From Oikopleura dioica (taxonomy: Eukaryota; Chordata; Appendicularia; Copelata; Oikopleuridae): a stretch of DNA of 64,000 bases. The DNA lies in NCBI GenBank assembly GCA_907165135.1, contig OU015567.1, forward strand, positions 5,213,001 through 5,277,000, given 5' to 3'. The notes beneath the pieces were generated by a model that was not told where the DNA came from, did no database searches, and saw nothing but the letters and a program-made list of their open reading frames with translations. The translations under genes were made by a program, and so were the position numbers. The stretch's first letter is position 1. Every line of letters begins with the position of its first letter. Shown in pieces: positions 34,463 to 46,759 of this stretch.

Positions 34463-37400
34463 TCAATGGCAGGGGGTGTGATCCTTCATCGACGAAATCT
34501 TCCTGCCAGCGATTCGAATCATCTTCGCGCTCCAGCGTTCATTTACGCACATGTACGAACTGTGCTCGTAATGCTCCTTTTTGTAGGAAAAGCCGTCGTT
34601 GCAGAGAAACTGAAAATAGATAAAAATAGATTTCGATGAATTAATTAGTCAGATTCACGTAACAACGAGCGCAAAGATCAACAGAAATGAGCGGGTTGTT
34701 TGTGTTGGAGTCGTTTTGGGTGAAAACGCGCGAATTAAAAGAAAATGAAATTGTTCTGTTGATGAATTAAATAAACTATCGAATAAGCATCTTTCTGTTT
34801 GAATCATTTAACGCTTGAACGCACGTTTGAAAAGTTTCGCTGAACGCATATTGCGCAGATTTCTGCGCAGTGCCTTTGAAGGGTTCTAGCCTCGACTTTT
34901 TAAAAGATTTAAGAATATTGAAGATACCTAATTAAAGCTGAGACGCTTGGCGACAAGAAAAATATAGTTTTGAGTCCTAACCCTAACCTGAACCTAGCTA
35001 GAACAGGTGATTTCGAGTATTGCCCAAAAATATGCCATTTTTTCAAGTTTGATCGAATCAAATGCAAAAGAAGGTATTATTTTAAGAATAAGTCGTCATT
35101 TTGATCGTTTTTAGAGGTTAGCTTTTACTGAAATTTTAATAAACCATGAAAAAATAACTGATCTCGTCAAAAAGAGTCAGTTTACTTGTAAAATTTTGAG
35201 GATTTGAACTCGACGGAAATTTTCGCTCTGAAGCCAAAATTTTAACCCGAGGTAAAAAAATTTTTTTGATGTCAGATTCAGATTCCTCATCGAAAACGAG
35301 TCTGAAAAGTGGGGGTCATTTTAAATTTTGATCATGTAAAGTTTGAGTTATCGAGCTTCGAAGGTGCTCTGCGCAGAAATCTGCGCAATATGCGTTCAAG
35401 CGTTAACAAGGTGGCAATTAAGGAGCTACCCTTGATGATGATGGTGATTAAATTAACTTTTTATAGACATGCTTAGTTCGGACTTGAGAGTCCTAACTAG
35501 ACAAAGACACGAATAGACAGGACTTGACCTATTTATTAATGTCTAGAATTGTCGATCAGACTTCAAAAGAGGGGCCCAAGATTGTCAATTTGCTTTTGAG
35601 TTGAAAGTTGACAATCATGGGCCCCTTTTTTCGAACTTCGATCGACAATTTTTTATTTAAGGGATTCCCCCCTCCCTTCCGAAAATTTTTACGAAAATTT
35701 ATTTGTTGGGGGGGGGGATCCCTTAAGACAAGCCAACTCTTTTTTGTGTTTTCGAAATTAGAAATTCGAATTCGTAGCGAGATGCAGGGGCGCTAATCTA
35801 ATTTTCCGACGTAACTTTATACTCAAGTATTCCTCAAGTAAAGTTATCAGCGCGGCCCGTGTTCATTCAAAACTCGCGGAAAAGTCATTAGACCCTGGTC
35901 CACTAGCCAGCGCGCCGCTCGTTATTATTGACCAGAAAACGCTTATCCTTTTTAGAAAAATAAAGATAGTTTTGGTTTAGCTCTAAACTTGACTTCAAAC
36001 AAGCTGATTTCAACTAATTGCTTCGCATTTTTTCTATAACAGTTTTTCATTGTTTTTATTAATCAAAAGACCATGAAGAGATAATTGTTGGATTTTAATT
36101 GTTCGCTTATTTTCGCTACAATAATTTTCATAACTCACGTTTCTTTCCTTTATTAGATTCATTAGCCTCTAACAGTCTGCCTGACAAAGTGGCCATCAAC
36201 ATTGTTATCCAACGAAATTAAGGGCATCCACGTTATTTTCTGATGACAAAAAAGCAAACAATTTAAAGGTCTGTATTTCCTAAATATAATTTATTTGACG
36301 ATTTGAGTATCAAAACTTAAGGGTATCCCTAAGCTTATCAATTTTTGCCCTAGAACTCTTTCTTAGGCACATTTTGATATCAAAATCTTATGGACCCCTG
36401 AGGGTTTTTAACGAGAAAATGCTGTTTGAAATTAAGGGTGTGACAAACATATGAAAAAAAATTTTTTTTGATAATGAAATTTGTCACTTGATGATGATGA
36501 TGAAGTTTTGCTCAAAAACTCATCGGAGGTTTAATAACTATTTTAACGTTAGTAGAATCCTAAATCGATCAATGTCACGACTTCCTTGGCTGTTTTGAAC
36601 ACCAACAGACTCTGCTCCTCTATTATCGACTAGTAACCAAATGGTGTCATAGCATTAATCTCTGCAGAAACAAATTTACCTGGAGAATTAATCAAAAATA
36701 TTTAATGTTATCAACAATGTTATTAACTAAGTTACAAGTTACAAGATTGTTCCGGGGCCCCTTAAAAGTATCCACTTTTGGTACACTCAAAACACGCGCT
36801 CTAAATAGTCCTGTGTTTAAAACTTACGAGGAGTGCCACTTCAAAAATGACGTATTAACCCCTTAACTTCCAATAGCCATTACTTGTAATTGTTGATAAT
36901 TGAGTAATTAAGGAAAATCATCATTTTTGCTTTGTGTCAATTTTGGGGAAACATGAAATAATGGTCTTTTTATCCAAAACAACGAACCGAAAAACGTGGT
37001 TCCAAAAATGTGATGCGAAACCAACTGGAGCGGATAAGACAGTTTATTAAAGTCTGGCAAAGTGCTGAATATGGAAATTTGAAAATTTGTCTTTTTGAAA
37101 ATTCCGTTGTTTGATAGAAAATAAGCGATCGGGTGATTTTCGGCGCTCAGACCTCGGATTATCCCGCGTTTGTTTCAAAATCTTTTAAACAGCTCTCACT
37201 TTTGCTTTAAGAATTAAGGGTGTCGCTCTGTTATTCATTATTCAAAGAGTTACCAAAAATTGAATTAAAAAATCGAGAAATTTGCGATTTTTTTCCAGAA
37301 ATCTGATTGGCCTACCAGCAAAATTCGAACATTTGATTGATCACAATTTTGAGTCGAATTTTTGTGAAAATTGTCGCGTTTTTCGTCGATTTGTGCTCCC

Positions 37401-40300
37401 TAACAAGCCGAAAAACGGGATTTTTGATGGGAAAGAAATTCAATTTTTGACAGTTTTTATTCTTTACTGAATAATTACTGAATCAAAGCCAGATTAATTC
37501 ACTTCATCGTTAGTTATTCACTTCACAGAACAGGCTCTGGAATCATTCTTTTCCGATTTACCTTGCATTGGCAGCCAATATCGACGTGCCCCCCACTTGT
37601 GTCGCATTTCTTCCCGTCCCCATCGATGCAGTACAAGCTAAAATTTTCACCTTCTAAATGGCCTACCTCGCATTTGTCCACTCTCTTGTGGCACATTTGC
37701 GCCGCGCCGAGATGCTTGAGCCGCTCGTCGTCCAGACCAAAGGAATTTTCCAACACCCATCTTCTACTCAGCCCGCAGCAGGCTTTGTGAATAACGCCGC
37801 GACAAACGACCGAAGTGTTTTGAAGATTTTTTCGTCGCTCGAACTTTTTTAAAAGGCTCAAAAAAGGGTCTTAACTTAAGGGCGTACACATCGATATTCC
37901 GAAAATTATTTTTTAACGAATAAATAGGGATTAAAGGCTCGAAAACCTGCGTAAAAACCTGTGTCAGGGTTCTGAAAAATCTAAAAAGAAAAGCCGCGTA
38001 GCGGCTTTTTTTAAAAACGAAGCCGCAAAGCGGCTTCGCCAGAATAACCTTATCAATCTTAATCTTGAAGAAAAAAACCTGACTCAGATCTTCTACACAG
38101 GTGGTAGATATCAAGAATCAGATTTCTTGTCAGGGTTTTCCCAGATTTTCAACATAGTGACCCCCTTATTTTCTCTGCTAAAAATTAACTTCAGGCAGTT
38201 ATCTATTTCCTATGGAAGCCAAAAATTTAGATTTCTTGATATTTCGAGTTGCTAAAATGCAAATCTGGCACCTCCGATTCTTGCCAAAATGATCATTTTT
38301 GGAAAGTAAGCGATCTTTGACGAAAAATTTTGCTAAAATTTTTTTTGAAATTCGAAATTTCGGCCTCCATAGGAAATAGAGTAAGGTCTAAAGTTTTTGT
38401 TTCGAAAGTAAAATAAGGGTGTTACTATTTAAACTTTGGCAGAAAAGTCTGACAGAACATGGCGATTCTTGATATCTACCTCCTAAAAGAGCCTACTTTT
38501 TGAGCTAGGCATTAGGATAATGACCGAAGAAAGATGTGGTGAGTCAATATTGACATGAAGATAGCGATGTTTTTCAAAAAACATAAAGTGACAAAAAGTG
38601 AGCTCATTCTTTCCTGGAACAGATAAGCTAGCCCCGAATACAAGTATCCCAAAATCCTGTCACACTGTGCTACGCCCTTAGATAAGTCTTTCGGCAAGTC
38701 TAGATATTACGCTTGAGACACCCTTAATTCAAGAATCGTGGGAAAGAAGCGTCATTTCTGGTCAAAATTCAAAAAAAAGATGAAATTAATTATTGACGAT
38801 CTTCGTAAAAATAAGGATGGAGCTGTCTAAATCACGGAATTAGCATAAAATCTGATGTACTGGTGAGCCATGCCTGGTCCTCATCGAGACACGTGTATGT
38901 TAGTCGACATCTTGGACCTTCGCAATCTTGGAACTCGTAGCGGACCTGAATTTTTGATGATGATTTTTCAAATTCGAAGCAGTTTTTTAATGAAAAATTT
39001 GAAAAATATTTTTTTAATTTCAATCTTATTTTCGAGAAAAAAGATCGAAGTCTATTTAAATTTCTTGCTGGGAGTTTTCGACCAATTAGAGGCCAGTATA
39101 GTTTTTGAACTAAAAATTTTATTGGCTCTTGGAAACAATACGAGCCTCTGATTGGTCGAAAACCCCCGTAAATTCTCGATTTTAAAGCATGTTTTCTTTT
39201 TTTAAAAATAGGCTGACAGTACTTGATAAGGATCAAGAAATTTCTGTTTATGTTATTAACCATCTTGAAAAAGCATATTGTCGTAACAGTTAGAAAAATA
39301 ACTGTTTCTGTCAAAATAAACTTGTTTTGCGAACTTCAACTGAGATCCCAATTTGTAATTTCTTAATTTGGTAAACAGTTATTATCGTTATTTGCATAAT
39401 ACTGTCCGAGCAAAGACGGAAAACGGAGATCTAAGAAGTTTTCCTTTGTAACAGTATTTACGAAAAACAAGCAGCGGTCGTTTCGAAAATAAGAACCGAA
39501 ACTTGTTGAATTTGGTAACTAACCTTTCCGTCATCAGAATTGACAGGCGTTGTTCCGCAGTTTTCGAAGCCAAGGTAGCCGGCTAGATGATCGATTCCCC
39601 CGCTGCCAAGTACTGTTACTGTCAGTGTTGGAAGAGCTACAATTTTCGGTTAAAACTGATAACATCTGTTCTAGTGAAAGCTCATCAATTCATTCTTCAT
39701 GATTTTTCTTCAATTCTAACAAAGTGACACCCTTATTTTTTCCATCTCAATGGGCCGTAGTTTTATCTTGAAAAATAGGGGTGTTACTGTGTTAAATAAT
39801 CAAAAAATATCTGAAGAAACATTCAATCAATTTCAACTTATCTCAACACACTATTTTTCGATAACTTAACAGAGTAACACCCTTATTTGTTTAGTAAAAC
39901 TAAGGCGCCTTAAGGGTGTCAACATTGATTTCGACAGTTCTTTGGGAAAGATGAAACTAATTATTCATTTCATCAGGCAGACCCTTAACCTATCGATGTT
40001 GAGACCCTTATGGTAAAAGAAAATAAGGGTGTCACTTTGTTGAATTCTCATGTTTAGACAAGGTTAAAGCCGGAGATTTCTTACTTTAATCAATAGACAA
40101 TTAAGTTCACATTTAATTATGAATCATAATTTATGATTCAATTAACCCATAAAAACTAGACTTTTCATTAACGTGGTCTCTCTGAAAGACCATTTATCCC
40201 TATTATGATTGTCCACTTACCGACTAATCCGCGCATTTGGTCACCCACGTGAGTCCACTTGAAGAAAGATGATGCAGCAGATGATGATTTTCGTCGTTTC
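34463..40300 (-). CDS. Secreted Cys-rich, sushi-like protein with long introns (partial model)
   Basis: Exon candidates: 40300-40249 (hydrophobic TTKIIICCIIFLQVDS, a signal peptide core), 39636-39524, 38945-38861, about 37852-37562, and terminal 34609-34463. The first three join in phase and read LPTLTVTVLGSGGI, then YLGFENCG, YEFQDCEGPRC and LTYTCLDEDQAW. The later part is Cys-rich (CCGLSRRW, YCIDGDGKKC, CQCK) and continues as FLCNDGFSYKKEHYEHSSYM with CVNERW, a complement-control/sushi-like pattern. The start exon (perhaps near 40409, MSLLNKNH) and the link between 38861 and 37852 are unresolved. Introns reach 2.95 kb, far above the local norm, and are filled with repeats. Function unknown. 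Confidence 0.5.
34809..35405. mobile_element. Foldback element with ~45-bp inverted ends
   Basis: Left end TTAACGCTTGAACGCACG plus GAACGCATATTGCGCAGATT; right end is the reverse complement (GCGCAATATGCGTTCAAGCG). About 600 bp, no coding sequence. Lies in the long last intron of the sushi-like gene. Confidence 0.7.
35555..35660. repeat. Foldback repeat with GGGCCC core
   Basis: GTCGATCAGACTTCAAAAGA ... GGGGCCCAAGATTGTCAA is mirrored by TTGACAATCATGGGCCCC ... CGAACTTCGATCGAC. Confidence 0.6.
37944..38104. repeat. CCTGAGTCAGG-family MITE copy, expanded
   Basis: Ends AAACCTGCGTAAAAACCTG and TTCTACACAGGTGG; the interior holds two GCCGC hairpins (GCCGCGTAGCGGC, GCCGCAAAGCGGC). Confidence 0.7.
39078..39170. 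repeat. Foldback with CGACCAAT / ATTGGTCG ends
   Basis: TTTTCGACCAATTAGAGGCC and its inverted partner GAGCCTCTGATTGGTCGAAA. Related half-sites occur near 53580-53610 and 54215-54240. Confidence 0.6.
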
Positions 40301-41369
40301 CTGAAATGAATAATTTGAAAAAAGCGATTTCCTTAGCGCCGGATTTTGTAAAATTTTATGACAAAATGTGAGACACGTGATCAACGTGATTTTTGTTGAG
40401 TAAAGACATCGCTGGAACATGATAACGTAATCGATAATTGGAGGATAATCAGAGCGGTTTCATGTATTTTATGGTCGGTTAAAAATTTAGCGGGAGATAA
40501 ATTTGCTATCGGCTATCTTAATTGAGTCATCATTTGAATAGAACTCTAGGACAAGAGCTTCATTGCAAAGTAATTATCAGATGGAACAACTGAAAGTATT
40601 TGATTTCATGCCGATTTAAAATTTCTCTTGAGTTAACATAGTGATACCCTTAGTTAATTCTATCAAAAATAAGGGTTGTCTCTTAAGGATCAATCAATTA
40701 ATGGATAATTGATAAGGTTTTACTTAACTTCCACAGAAGAAAAATCCGGTTTTCTGTCCGAAGCATTAACAAAGTGAGCCCCTTATTTGACATCACATCC
40801 AAAATTTTTACCGTAAACCTTATTTAAATATGTCCAAACGTCTAGATCTTCAGAAAAACTTGATTCTTGAAGTAGAAACTTTCATTTTTTGAATGATTGA
40901 AGAATAAGGGTGTCACGATGTTAACCCTTCAAACAAAAATCGAGGAAGGAACGTCCGGGTCCTACGGTAACGGGAAAAACGTCAGCACTGATCCTTTAAA
41001 TTGCTTGATCCGGATAACATAACCTCGATTAACTACGAACGATCCCCACTTCTCAAAACAAAACACGAATTTAAAATTTCATGAAAACTTGAAAACATGA
41101 AATTTTATGTAAACAACTCAACTCCTCATTTACGGATCTACACGTGACCCCTTCAGTTGACGAAAAAAGCAAAGATTCTGGAATTGAAATGAAAGATTAT
41201 TTTAAGTAAGGGTATCCCTCCAATCTTCGTCCTGTGATAAGGGGATGAACTATTGTCGATGGGCAAATAAAGGTACTTGGGATTGTTAATTGCGCTCTTG
41301 ATAAATCTTCCGGGATTTTTAGATGATAAAAACTCTAACTTCCAAGATTGCAGTTTGTTAATTCTATTA

Positions 41370-41761
41370 CAGTTGGTTTCCAAATTTCCGGAGTCCAAAT
41401 TTCTGGACATTTTTCAGATTTTAAGGCATCTTAGTGGGACACTACAAAATCGACCATTGTCCAAATTTCCGGACTTTTTTTCAAAATTTTATTGATTAGC
41501 GATCATTTTCTCTAGAAGAGGAATCAATTAACGGTTAAATTAACTTCTTTTTGGGCGCAAGCTGAGCTTGTTCGCGAGGTTGAAGAAGAAGAGTAATAAC
41601 TTAGGGTGGTTTTTCTTTCATAATCTCTTTGTATTGACCCTGTACCAACGCTTTTTTAAGAATACTTGGTGGGACATAAAATTTTTTCCGGTGACCCAAA
41701 TTTCCGGACATTTTTTGGAAACCAGGGGACAAAATTAGTCCGGAAATTAGGAAACCAACTG
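41370..41761. mobile_element. Tc1/mariner-type MITE
   Basis: Termini CAGTTGGTTTCCAAATTTCC and, inverted, CAGTTGGTTTCCTAATTTCC, both flanked by TA (41368-41369 and 41762-41763), the target duplication of Tc1/mariner elements. 392 bp, internal copies of CCAAATTTCCGGAC in both orientations, no transposase. Confidence 0.8.
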
Positions 41762-43764
41762 TATTTCTGCTCAAGTTGCTAAATTAAGGCGAAAATCGTG
41801 TACCAGACATAAAATTTTGCCAGAAATTTGAGTTTTTTTTTATAATAAACTCGGAAAAATCATGCATAACTGACAAAAAATAGACTGAATTCAGGTTTTT
41901 GGAGAAAAAATTAAGGGTATCACTATGATAGTATTATTCAAAGCTGAATCTCTCTTAAAATCAAGAACTTACTGTAAATTGTTAAATCTTCCTCGTTGTT
42001 TTCTTTTAATCTCTTTTGAATCAAAACTAAAATTTCTCAAAGACAAAAAGCTTTATTCTTCCATTCAATTTTTCGTCGACAAAATTCTTTGCTAAAAAAA
42101 ATTCCAAGCGCAAAATCGCGCCGCGCCGCTGTTTCTAGCACGCCTCTCGCGCGCCCTCTGAGTCTTCTTGACTTTGCTCCGTCTACTAGAATCTGCTTGG
42201 TTGGACTCTTTGTTTGTTTTGATCAAAAAATTCTAGCTTAGTTGTTCCCCTTTCGTACCGTCAAGTTTTATAAATAACCTTTTTCAATTGATAGACAAAC
42301 TGCGGATTTCGAGTGAATCTTGGAAAATTTCGGCACAAAAAAATGGTGAAATTTATAAAAAAAATATTAAGGGATCCCCCCCCCGATTTCGTCAACTTTG
42401 ACTTCGAACTACTTTTTTTAGGGGTGAGCTTTTTACAAGTATAAGGGCTCATTTTGAAGCCCTTTTCTTAATGAACAAACTCTAGTACAGAAATTAATTT
42501 TCATAAGGGGAAACACCTTGAAAAGACGGGCTGAAAACATTGATACTCGCGAAAACCCCCATTTTGGGCCATTTTCAAAATCGAACTTGTTTTTTCTGCT
42601 CTTAGATAGAGCCTTAAATCAATAACAACTGTCTTCCTTGATCCCTGATCTACAATCTCTAGTACAGGCATGTGATTCCGTCAAGGATTGTAGAATTTTT
42701 CTTAACAAGATGTTTTTTAACTGATTTTTGCCATTTTTTTGACTTTCTTTGCTCTCTAGCGCCTTTTGGTGGTTAGATATTTTATTAAATCTATTTTTTT
42801 CTAGTTCAGTTTTCTCTAAGCTTTCTAATGAGCATTTATTCATCTGATTATGTCGACTTTGAAAAGTCGAAAAAATTGCGAATTTTTTCTAAGTAAAATT
42901 TTTCGTTAAAATTAGCCATTTTCAAAGCTGTGTCACGGCTTACCACGTGACGGACTCCCTTTGACATAATATATGAAAATGATCGCCAGACAACGGAGAT
43001 TCCAAAAATATATCACATAAAAGCTCTCGATGATATTTTTCAAATCGGGAGGGGATCCCTTAAGGGTATCACTTTGTTTAATCTTTTCTAAAAGCCCTTT
43101 TAAATATTATCATTGTCCGATCTGTTTATCTAGATTTTTAAGGGTATCACTTTGTTTTTTTCAAGAAAAAATAAGTTAAAAAGCTGTCTTTATCTTCTTC
43201 TTCGATATCGTCTGCTTGACCCAGTTATTAGCGTTCAGCAAACTGAAGCGCGGGAAATAAATTACTCGCTAATCAACTTTGGCAAACGAAAAAACCGCGT
43301 GGTTGAACTCTGAGACGTCGTATCTGGAGCATCTAAGAGAACTCTGAGACTTCGAAAATGTAAAATTATGCAACTTCTGACTTAGCCGCTCGGCCGCCGA
43401 CTGTTAAATTGGCGGTTCAAGCGAGATTTTCTAAAGCCTTCGAGATTTCATTATTTTTTTCTTGTTCCCAAAGTTCACCATTTTTTCTCCAGAAAAAAAA
43501 GTACTGTAGAAGGAACACTCGGACATCAATGGAATTAAGTGACTCAGTGAGTCAGAAACACGGGGATCAAATGTGGTCAAAATGCGGTGAAAAATGTCTG
43601 ATTCGTGCTCTACACGACAATTTTACATTTTCGCGAACATGACGTTGTTTCTTGTTATCCCCAGTACCCATTTTCTCAGTAGTTCTATTTTTAACACAGA
43701 ACTCGTAATTTTCAGAGAACTTCTATTGCCTCAACTTCAAGCAGAAGAAGCGAAAATATGGAAA

Positions 43765-44005
43765 GAACCAAAAAATGCAAGTTTTTTAAGATTACCAATA
43801 AGATTGCTATATTTGGCCTACCGTCCAATCAAAATCCTGATCCATAAAATCATTTCCATTAATCGGTTTAACCCAAAAATATAGGAAGAACCAAAAATGG
43901 AACTCATTTTATGAATCAGGGTTTTGATTGGCCGGTAAACCAAATGCAGCAATCTTATTGGTAATTCAAAAGTTCACTTCCATTTTTTGGTTTAGCGAAA
44001 AATAT
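43765..44005. repeat. Foldback repeat, ~100-bp arms
   Basis: AGATTACCAATAAGATTGCT ... CCAATCAAAATCCTGATCC is mirrored by GAATCAGGGTTTTGATTGG ... AGCAATCTTATTGGTAAT. Confidence 0.7.
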
Positions 44006-44320
44006 ATAGTTTTATTGAATTAATTCGGTACCAAAAGATAAAACAAACTTCAAGTTTTGTGTTTGATGGTAAAGTTCCAAGTTTAAACATCAAACTGTCT
44101 ATCAATTTCGTTTTCTGAAGAAATCGGTAACAATGTTAATCTGTTTTGATCAGTCAACAAAACCGAATGGTTATGTCAAACATTTAACAATGTTAAATCA
44201 GAAGCATAATAATTAGAGATTTTAATTATTGCATAACTTCAGCTAGGGCTGCCCGTATCAGAATTTTTTCGTCCAAAATTTCACAAAAAATGGAAGATAA
44301 AGATGCAAGCGCTATTGACT

Positions 44321-44488
44321 GAGCTCGACAACCTGTGTAAAAACCTGAGTCAGGGTCTGACTTTCAGACTCTCAAAAATCTTGAATAAAAAGCCGCGTAG
44401 CGGCTTCTTTTCGCGGCTTTTTATTCAAGATTTTTGAGAGTCTGAAAGTCAGACCCTGACTCAGGTTTTTACACAGGTTGCTGAGCTC
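44321..44488. mobile_element. Reference copy of the CCTGAGTCAGG MITE family (near-perfect palindrome)
   Basis: Two ~80-bp arms match almost base for base. Order in each arm: GAGCTCGACAACCTGTGTAA, then AACCTGAGTCAGGGTCTGAC, an AT-rich stretch and the GCCGCGTAGCGGC core. No coding sequence. Copies or halves are also seen near 1979, 3090, 19670, 27765, 29515, 30585, 31680, 32260, 33700, 33785, 34240 and 37950. Confidence 0.85.
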
Positions 44489-44814
44489 AACCTACAAACC
44501 TGTCGATTCCTTAGAAATTATTGTAACCTCCAAGGTGAATTCGTCAGAAAAAAAATGTGTTTCTTTTTTCCATCTTTCTTGTAAAAAAGAACTGTCCGAC
44601 ACGAAAATGTGGATAGTTATCCGACCGCGAGCCTGTCAACTGGCGCTAGAATAAAATTCGTCTCTTGAAAAATAAAACATTTTGGAACGTGACACTCGTG
44701 GCGGTTTCAACCATGTTCTGAAAAGAAAACGTGACGCAAAAAATGTTTCTCAAAATTTTTCTCCACTAATAAGCGGCTGATGCTTTTTGACGAAAATGCG
44801 AAGTACCTTCTTGA

Positions 44815-45179
44815 CGTGTCGCCTAAAACAGGATTGACGGAGTATCATCAGTCAATCTTGGATCATCCCTTTTTTCGCTGGCGATAGGAACGACTACCGT
44901 GGAGCTGAAAATGTCAGCGGCTCCAGAAATGTGACAAATTCTTTGATGCAATTTTTCACGGTCTTCTTTTCAAAGATCTTCAAAGAATAAAATATTTTCT
45001 GACCTACTTTTTTGGAAGTTCTATGTCAGATAATTCTTATCAGTGTCTAATAATTCCCGATAAAGTTCTGGTAGTCCACTTTATTCGTTTACTTCAGCTG
45101 GCTGTCCTCGAAATCAAATAGTACGAATGCGAGGAAATAAACACACGCGAACTTGGTATCGAGAATTTTCATTCAGATA
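44815..45179 (+). promoter_or_regulatory. Duplicated promoter region of mucin copy 1
   Basis: About 350 bp is nearly the same as 46373-46759 upstream of copy 2 (shared: TCAGTCAATCTTGGATCATC, CGCTGGCGATAGGA, AATGTCAGCGGCTCCAGAAA). A proximal block with CTTCAGCTGG(C/G)(T/C)GTCCTC, containing an E-box CAGCTG, is also upstream of copy 3 (about 48912). Confidence 0.6.
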
Positions 45180-46211
45180 ATGGAGAGAAAAGTCGCAATT
45201 CCTCTTTATGTTTTTGCTTTTTTGAGTTTTCTTGGAGCTTGTATCACTGCGCCGATTTTATACGGCAAAACCCGCTGGCAGTCAAGTTCTGCTACCATTG
45301 ATGCAACAACGACAGCAGTTCATTCGACGATGTTCCCTTCAACAACAAAAGCGTCATCATCTTCATTCCAGTCAACAACTTTGAGTTTGAAAGAGTCGAC
45401 TTTGAATCCAACGTTTTCACCATCAATGGAAAGGACAACTACATCGACAACAGTTTCAACAATGACGACTACAACAACATCTATAACCACGAAAACAAGT
45501 TCTTCGACGACGACAGCAACAACAGCCCAAACAACAGCACCACCAACAACGACGACCCTGGCGACGACAACAAGCGATGAAAACATCAACCTCTGCTACG
45601 ACTACGATTGTGGTAAAGGCATTTGTTTCGAAATCGACGATGCTCCGATGCTCCGATTCTGGTACGATTGGCTTCATTACTCATGACAAAACAGTAAATT
45701 TTCGTTTTATTTCTTTATTTTTTCAAACGTCATTTTTCAGAGGACTGCAACATGTGGAAACGATTCAAAAAACCAGTGGTGGATGAAAACAATAGCCATG
45801 AACAACGGCCCCCCTCACCACTTGGATTTCGAAGCATCGCCGAGAAAAAACGAATACATGATACATACTCACACATTGGATAGTACAACACAAGCGATGT
45901 ATTACAGAGAGAATACAGACAACAATTATTATTATGTCTATCATGTTAAAACCGCTGGTGCTGATTTGTCAAAGTACGGAAACACATGGTTGATAGAACG
46001 AATCGCCTGCGATGATGCTGAATGCCCTTATACGGTGCGAGCAGCAGATGATCAGACTAGAGGCAAATAACAAAAAAATCAAGCTTTTGATTAAATTTTT
46101 TTTCAAGGTTGGAAAAAGAAGTTGGATGGTGGCTATAATTACATTCGACTTGAACCAGTTGACCTGAACAACAAGGACTTTCTTTGGTGGATCGAAATTC
46201 ACGAGCAATGA
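45180..46211 (+). pseudogene. Mucin-like secreted/anchored protein, copy 1 (frameshifted)
   Basis: Exons 45180-45693, 45741-46062 and 46108-46211. Leader MERKVAIPLYVFAFLSFLGA is a signal peptide or signal anchor, followed by a Thr/Ser mucin stretch and a Cys-rich CYDYDCGKGICFEIDDAP motif. Relative to copies 2 and 3 there is one extra base just after this motif (near 45648), which gives an early stop at 45684-45686. The downstream exons are intact and still encode the ~140-residue C-terminal domain (WLIERIACDDAECPYTVRAA ... DFLWWIEIHEQ). The last intron starts with GC instead of GT. The truncated 168-aa product could still be made, or this could be an assembly error. Confidence 0.7.
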
Positions 46212-46759
46212 AACTCATCTCAATCACTCTTTGACTTCTGAACTTGATACTAAACTGCTATTCTTTTAATAAATTTTGATAGATGACACCCATGTGAATG
46301 ATTTGATGTAAAGTAAGATCCGATAAGTCCGAGATCCATCAATTTCGAAGTTTTCGATAATAAGCGGATGATAGTGTCGCCTAAAACGTGATCGAGGCAG
46401 TAAAATCAGTCAATCTTGGATCATCCTTTTTTTCGCTGGCGATAGGATCGACTACCGTAGCGATGAACAAGCGAAAATGTCAGCGGCTCCAGAAATGTGA
46501 CAAATTCTTTGATGCAATTTTTCACGGTCGTATTTTATCAAAGATCGTCAAAGATTAAACTTTTTTTTTCGACCTTGATTCTTCGAAGTTTAATTAGATA
46601 ATTTTTATCAATGTCAAATTGGTCCTGATAAAAGTCCAGAAATTCTGATAGCCCGTTTCATGCGTTCTTCTGCACTTCAGCTGGCTGTCCTCATAATCAA
46701 ACACGAAGACGATGAAATAAACACACGCAAACTTGATATCGAGAAAACTCATTCCTAAG

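Larger units (their letters stand above)
40301..45179. other. Gene-poor, repeat-rich region
   Basis: No reliable coding exon was found apart from a possible first exon of the sushi-like gene near 40409. Holds a Tc1-like MITE (41370), a foldback at 43765-44005, a perfect palindromic MITE (44321) and many CCCTTATT / AATAAGGG motifs. The last ~360 bp form the promoter region of the mucin cluster. Confidence 0.45.

Noticed and set aside
37562-37861. A 29-nt intron in the Cys-rich reverse-strand exon (GTAGGCC ... TTTTAG)
   Set aside because: Splicing would destroy the Cys-rich reading (YCIDGDGKKC); the unspliced frame is clearly better.
38870-39151. Forward frame of 93 codons
   Set aside because: Overlaps a reverse-strand exon with cysteine-rich content and good splice sites; the remainder is repeat sequence.
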